From: CAZPMT01 sp964587655
GTDB taxonomy: Bacteria > Hydrogenedentota > Hydrogenedentia > Hydrogenedentales > SLHB01
DNA length: 51,387 nt
Direction of reading: 5' to 3'
NCBI GenBank assembly: GCA_964587655.1
Contig: CAZPMT010000027.1
Location: 1-51,387 of the forward strand
Below, piece after piece: positions 48,901-51,387 of the stretch (position 1 is its first letter; every line of letters starts with the position of its first letter). The notes below the pieces were generated by a model. That model was given only the letters and a program-made list of their open reading frames with translations, did not search any database and had not been told where the DNA came from. The translations under genes were made by a program, and so were the position numbers.

Positions 48901-50311
48901 CGAGGCTCTCCTTGGCGGATTCCTCGAGGAACGACCCGGTTCCGGCGCTGCACGCCTCGTTCATTGCGTAGTCGCTCGGAACGCCGTTGGTGAGATACGT
49001 GTACTTTGCGTCCTGGCCGCCGATTTCGAAGATCGTATCGACTTCAGGATCAAAATGGACCGCCGCGGCCGCGTGGGCGACGATCTCGTTGATTACGCCG
49101 TCGGTCATAGCATGCAACCCTGCGATCTGGCGGCCGGATCCGGTTACACCCAATCCTTCGATCGCGACCGGCGCCGCGAGTTGGCCCGCGAGGCTGCGGT
49201 ACACCTCGCGCGAAGCGCCCACGGGGTCGCCGTTCGTGCGCAGGTATTCCGACGCGAGAATGGCCTTGTCGCTCCGGCGCATGATGACGCCCTTGGTCGT
49301 TGTCGATCCCACGTCGAGCCCCAGAATGACCGCGTCGCCGGGCTGGGCCGTGCCCCGGGGGTGCTGTTTGAACTGGACCTTGTCGCGGAACTCGGACAGT
49401 GGCCGCAAGCGCGTGAAACTCGTCGCCTGGTCGCGGAAGATGGCCAGATCCCTGTGGAACGCGGGCGCCGATTGGTCCAAGGCCCATAACGCGGCACCAA
49501 GCGCCTCGAAATACGGGGCCTCTTTCGGGATGAACAGGTCGTCGACCTCGCGGCTCAGGAATTCGACCATCGAACGGTTGGCCGCGACGCCACCGACCAG
49601 TGCAACGCCCTTCTTGGGCAGCTTCGTCAGCAGCTCGATGACTTTGCCCGCCATCATCATCGCCAGGCCCGCCACGACTTCCGGCTTGGGAATGCCCTTG
49701 TTCAGCGCGTGTGTGCAATCGCTCTTACAGAACACGCTGCAACGCCCCGACACCCTGTGCGGGTGCTGCGTCGCGGGCATTTCCATGACCTCGTCCAGGG
49801 TCACGTTCATCCGCCGCAGTTGTTGCAGGAAAAACTCGCCCGTGCCCGCCGCGCACTTGTTGCCCGTGTATACCGACTGTATGCGGCCCGCGTCGTCGAG
49901 ATGATAGACCATGAAGGTCTCGCCGCCCGCCGCAACCACAACCCGGCACGGGCGTCCCGCCGGGAACACCTGCGCCGCGGCGCGCTCCACCGCCTCGGGT
50001 TCCGAGATCGTCGCAAACGTCACGCGGTCCCGGAACTTCCGGCCCGTAGCCGCCACGGGCAGGCCTTCCACGTCATCGAGACCGGACAGCATCGCCTGGA
50101 GCCGCAAGCGTGGGTTGCCCTCGTGCGCCTCGGTCTTTGCCCAGACGACCTTGAGGCCTGTAGCGTCCCGCTCGATCCGGACGATTCCAATGGTGGATGC
50201 CCCGACACAGATTCCCAACGCGCCCGTATCACAGTTTGTCGTGGTTTGACAAACTGTCCGGTCCATAATACGGGCGCCCGAAGGGGACGCCGAATGCCCA
50301 AAGTCCACCAC
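45956..50311 (-). CDS. Acyl-CoA dehydratase activase-like fusion protein (BcrAD/BadFG/HgdC + DUF2229 + HgdB-like)
   Basis: A 1451-residue fusion. Two ASKHA ATPase domains of the HgdC type come first. Domain 1 (about 30-300) has Cys153 in NKCAAGTGEF; domain 2 (about 315-590) has ILGLDVGSTTTKGVIM, IGGQDAKYTYLTNG and EACSAGTGSFLEE. These cysteines normally hold one 4Fe-4S cluster per dimer and drive ATP-dependent electron transfer. DUF2229 (GFNRSFLMDTYFPLFNRFFR) and an HgdB-like part (SSCKECLPLQTTIGQMIHYL, HGPCRFGQYN) follow. It resembles YjiL/YjiM-type proteins of unknown substrate. Residues about 12-31 are encoded by nested PAL-A/PAL-B palindromes. The GTG at 50311 has GAGAGG upstream. Confidence 0.88.
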   Translation of the reverse strand: MVDFGHSASPSGARIMDRTVCQTTTNCDTGALGICVGASTIGIVRIERDATGLKVVWAKTEAHEGNPRLRLQAMLSGLDDVEGLPVAATGRKFRDRVTFATISEPEAVERAAAQVFPAGRPCRVVVAAGGETFMVYHLDDAGRIQSVYTGNKCAAGTGEFFLQQLRRMNVTLDEVMEMPATQHPHRVSGRCSVFCKSDCTHALNKGIPKPEVVAGLAMMMAGKVIELLTKLPKKGVALVGGVAANRSMVEFLSREVDDLFIPKEAPYFEALGAALWALDQSAPAFHRDLAIFRDQATSFTRLRPLSEFRDKVQFKQHPRGTAQPGDAVILGLDVGSTTTKGVIMRRSDKAILASEYLRTNGDPVGASREVYRSLAGQLAAPVAIEGLGVTGSGRQIAGLHAMTDGVINEIVAHAAAAVHFDPEVDTIFEIGGQDAKYTYLTNGVPSDYAMNEACSAGTGSFLEESAKESLGLDVRSIGATAYEAAAPPNFNDQCAAFISSDIKSAVQEGISVPDIVAGLVYSVCMNYANRVKGNRPVGRKVFMQGGVCYNEAVPAAMAALTGGEIVVPPEPGLMGALGVALEVERRMEHGLLEPRSFDLETLAAREVTHGEPFICAGGPEKCDRKCSVARIEIDGKVYPFGGICNRFDNLIHHKKVKSEGLNLVAERQRRVFAELAGDATSRDLPTVGFNRSFLMDTYFPLFNRFFRELGFRVVIPQAIDPSGADRQGAAFCYPVELAHGFAAALINMKPDYFFTPHIQAIPSDSGAENSCTCVFVQGEPYYLRATFPELDSDRTLAPFFDFSKGLDAAESAFLEIATRLGVDASRCRRAYQAGIEAQRSFQAGIEALGEKALAELRAHPERIGVVLFGRAYNSYVSEANKGIPDKFATRGLLVLPFDMLPDSGETIDSDHNMYWGTGRLILKAAQYVERDPQLFGTYVTNFSCGPDSFVVGYFRDVMGRKPSLTLELDSHTADAGLETRIEAFLDVVAYYRQLKAASTGDSGTNGFKPAVVEYHNKAAGIRVASGQWFPLSDPRVKVIVPALGRYGTDLLVKAFERRGVRAEVMPAADEEVLKLGRANSSCKECLPLQTTIGQMIHYLNARKPGEITAYFMPGTHGPCRFGQYNVFSKKLIRKQQIPDLAVLSLTTANGYGGLGDRFAITAWRAVAIGDLFDEMWATILAAAVDPVESLRIFTEEHRAVTEAVAKPWRILARQLSATALRLAEIELKQPYHEIPKISLVGEIYVRNDPISLRGLVEHMAAKGFIVRTSKIGEWIKYLDWLVIHGIEGERNLGFWVRHAIKKFYDASIRKRLRPAGLFFWEKANVEPAMNAGGRFVSPKLTGESVLTVGSALHEMLHPSCGVISIGPFGCMPSRVAESILTEKLTTEVKRGLEDGNGHAHWETILKGKRKLPFLAIETDGNAFPQLIEARLEAFTLQARRLNDQMLATRTR
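50221..50276. repeat. PAL-A nested inside PAL-B
   Basis: PAL-B arms CGCCCGTAT (50221-50229) and ATACGGGCG (50268-50276) surround a complete PAL-A (50230-50257, arms CACAGTTTGTC and GACAAACTGT). The PAL-B spacer is otherwise retained as CGGTCCATA. The composite lies in frame in the N-terminus of the activase gene. Confidence 0.92.
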
Positions 50312-50819
50312 GTCACAAGCCTCTCATACAAGGAAACTCTGACCCGTTACAGCCCTGAACGCCCGCCATCAAGCCGGTCCGGCCTGTCCGTTCACCACGT
50401 GGCCGCGGCGTCCGCGCCGCGTTCTCGCTTGACGCGACATGCGCGCGCCGAAACGCGGCGAGGACGCCGCGACCACGGAGCCAATCGGCGCAGGCCCAAG
50501 AACTGGAAAACCACTTACTGTTGTATATCTAACAATAGGTAGTCTACACCCTACCTGCGTGTCTGTCAATACCCTGACGGGCGCGTAAACGAAGGCTGCG
50601 GCGCCTGATCATAGTGATGAGTACATTTGACCGGAATTCCTTGATTGCCGGCCTCCGCTTCGCCCGGCGAGGTTAGTTTGCCACGGCGTGCTGCAATCCG
50701 CAAGGGATTCGCTCGGGGGAATCCAGCCCGAAATTGCAGTCAAGATGGCCGCCAACTGGATGAGGGCATGACTCCTGCCCGCCTTGGAGGAAAACTTGTA
50801 TGCGCCGTGTTCTCGCGAA
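50312..50819. other. Intergenic region with a GC-rich inverted repeat
   Basis: No gene seen. Arms 50399-50423 and 50452-50476 (GTGGCCGCGGCGTCCGCGCC type) are complementary except for two positions. A smaller hairpin, GTAGTCTACACCCTAC-like, is near 50540. It separates the divergent activase and hicBA units. Confidence 0.6.
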
Positions 50820-50828
50820 TGCTATAAT
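50820..50828 (+). promoter_or_regulatory. Extended -10 promoter candidate for hicBA
   Basis: TGCTATAAT is a perfect -10 hexamer with the TGn extension, 36 bases before the hicB start. The usual autoregulation by HicB would act near here. Confidence 0.55.
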
Positions 50829-50863
50829 GACCACAGAAGAGTTGCGAACAAGGAATCTCACCG

Positions 50864-51079
50864 ATGATTTTTCACGTGAAGGTGGAACGAGCGGAAGACG
50901 GATGGCTCGTGGTCGAATGCCCGGCGCTGCCCGGTTGCGTTTCGCAGGGCCGCGATGAAGAAGAAGCATTGGCCAATATCCGCGAAGCGATCACGGCCTG
51001 GCTCTGGGCGGAAGATCAGAAAGCCGTAGCCGTCCTTTCCGAAAATTCCAGTCAGCCGCCCATGGTCGTGGCCGTCTAA
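50864..51079 (+). CDS. hicB: HicB-family antitoxin
   Basis: A 71-residue HicB with the partial RNase-H-like fold of the family: FHVKVERAEDGWLVVECPAL, then PGCVSQGRDEEEALANIREA and ITAWL. It lacks a C-terminal DNA-binding domain, so it belongs to the short class. It precedes hicA by four bases, an inverted order compared with many hicAB loci. AAGGAATCTCACCG lies before the ATG. Confidence 0.88.
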   Translation: MIFHVKVERAEDGWLVVECPALPGCVSQGRDEEEALANIREAITAWLWAEDQKAVAVLSENSSQPPMVVAV

Positions 51080-51083
51080 TGAC

Positions 51084-51304
51084 ATGGGCCGCCTGACCAA
51101 TATATCCGGCAAAGAAGCGGTGAAGGCGTTTCAAAGCGCCGGATGGAAGGCGGTTGGCCAAGTCGGAAGTCATTTCGTCATGACAAAACCGGGGGTGCGC
51201 GTCAATCTCTCAATCCCGCAGCACGGGAAATCTCCGTTGGAACGCTCCGCGCATTGATCGGCCATGCGGGTCTCACCATCGATGAGTTTCTCGATCTGCT
51301 CTGA
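51084..51304 (+). pseudogene. hicA: HicA-family toxin with a one-base frameshift
   Basis: The first frame reads MGRLTNISGKEAVKAFQSAG, then a double-stranded-RNA-binding-like core with the active-site histidine in GSHFVMTKPG and NLSIPQHG. It then runs into ERSAH and a stop. In another frame the sequence continues ISVGTLRALIGHAGLTIDEF then LDLL, the normal HicA C-terminus, ending at 51304. One missing base in the GGGAAA run near 51229-51234 explains it. Either an error in the read or a disabled toxin. Confidence 0.8.
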
Positions 51305-51387
51305 TACCAACTTGCAGTCGAGGCGCAACTAGTCGACATCTCTTTTCCATCTGGAAATCAGGAACTCAGGAAGAGAATAGTGGCTGC

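Noticed and set aside
46001..49489. A 1162-codon open frame on the plus strand
   Set aside because: It lies entirely antisense to the activase fusion, which has clear family motifs. Long antisense frames are expected in GC-rich genes with this codon use.

Overview
The window looks like chromosomal DNA of a GC-rich, Gram-negative-type bacterium from a poorly cultured lineage. Several traits point towards Candidatus Hydrogenedentota or a related Planctomycetota/Lentisphaerota-like group: long Gly-Glu linkers in secreted proteins, a large DUF6785-type membrane protein, a uroporphyrinogen-decarboxylase-like protein, formylglycine-generating-enzyme-like lipoproteins, a Tat-exported gamma-glutamyltransferase and a sodium:solute symporter. 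The phylum is inferred from gene content only. A 10-N gap at 12026-12035 and several single-base frameshifts suggest a metagenome-derived scaffold.

Layout. 1-4924 (minus strand): a degenerate B12-binding/radical-SAM-like protein, a beta-ketoacyl synthase with an altered active site, and a sensor kinase running off the left edge. 5519-14242: gamma-glutamyltransferase, MerR regulator, sodium:solute symporter, M24 peptidase-like protein, VapBC-type toxin-antitoxin pair, polysaccharide deacetylase and URO-D-like protein. 14275-22427 (minus): a compact eight-gene run, ABC ATPase - permease - TPR protein - YggS - PheS - PheT - coiled-coil protein - ZapA. 23041-30978: MauE-like membrane protein, AI-2E-type transporter, the radC-psd-pssA operon for phosphatidylethanolamine synthesis, a secreted Gly-Glu-linker protein, exonuclease III and a PduO-type cobalamin adenosyltransferase. 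31243-31320: tRNA-Asp. 31493-37549: same-strand small genes (flavin reductase, four GNAT acetyltransferases, DinB-like, FGE-like lipoprotein, hypotheticals, HIT) separated by sites with integron attC architecture. This reads as a cassette array without a visible integrase. 37606-50311: FapA-like protein, two large membrane proteins, an ECF sigma factor with a membrane partner and a secreted protein, an FGE-like lipoprotein lying between 75-bp direct repeats, and a 1451-residue BcrAD/HgdC-type activase fusion. 50864-51304: hicB and a frameshifted hicA.

The most unusual features are non-coding or semi-coding. Besides the attC-like array, at least four families of short palindromic elements are scattered through the window. 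I call them PAL-A (arms CAGTTTGTC/GACAAACTG), PAL-B (arms CGCCCGTAT/ATACGGGCG), PAL-C (GACAAGGGG/CCCCTTGTC around TTGCAA) and PAL-D (a 132-base hairpin at 5376-5507). Several copies lie in frame inside protein genes (URO-D-like protein, ECF sigma factor, activase N-terminus, radical-SAM-like protein), and one PAL-A sits inside a PAL-B. This resembles the palindromic elements known to insert into reading frames in Rickettsia, but the sequences here are ones I do not recognise.
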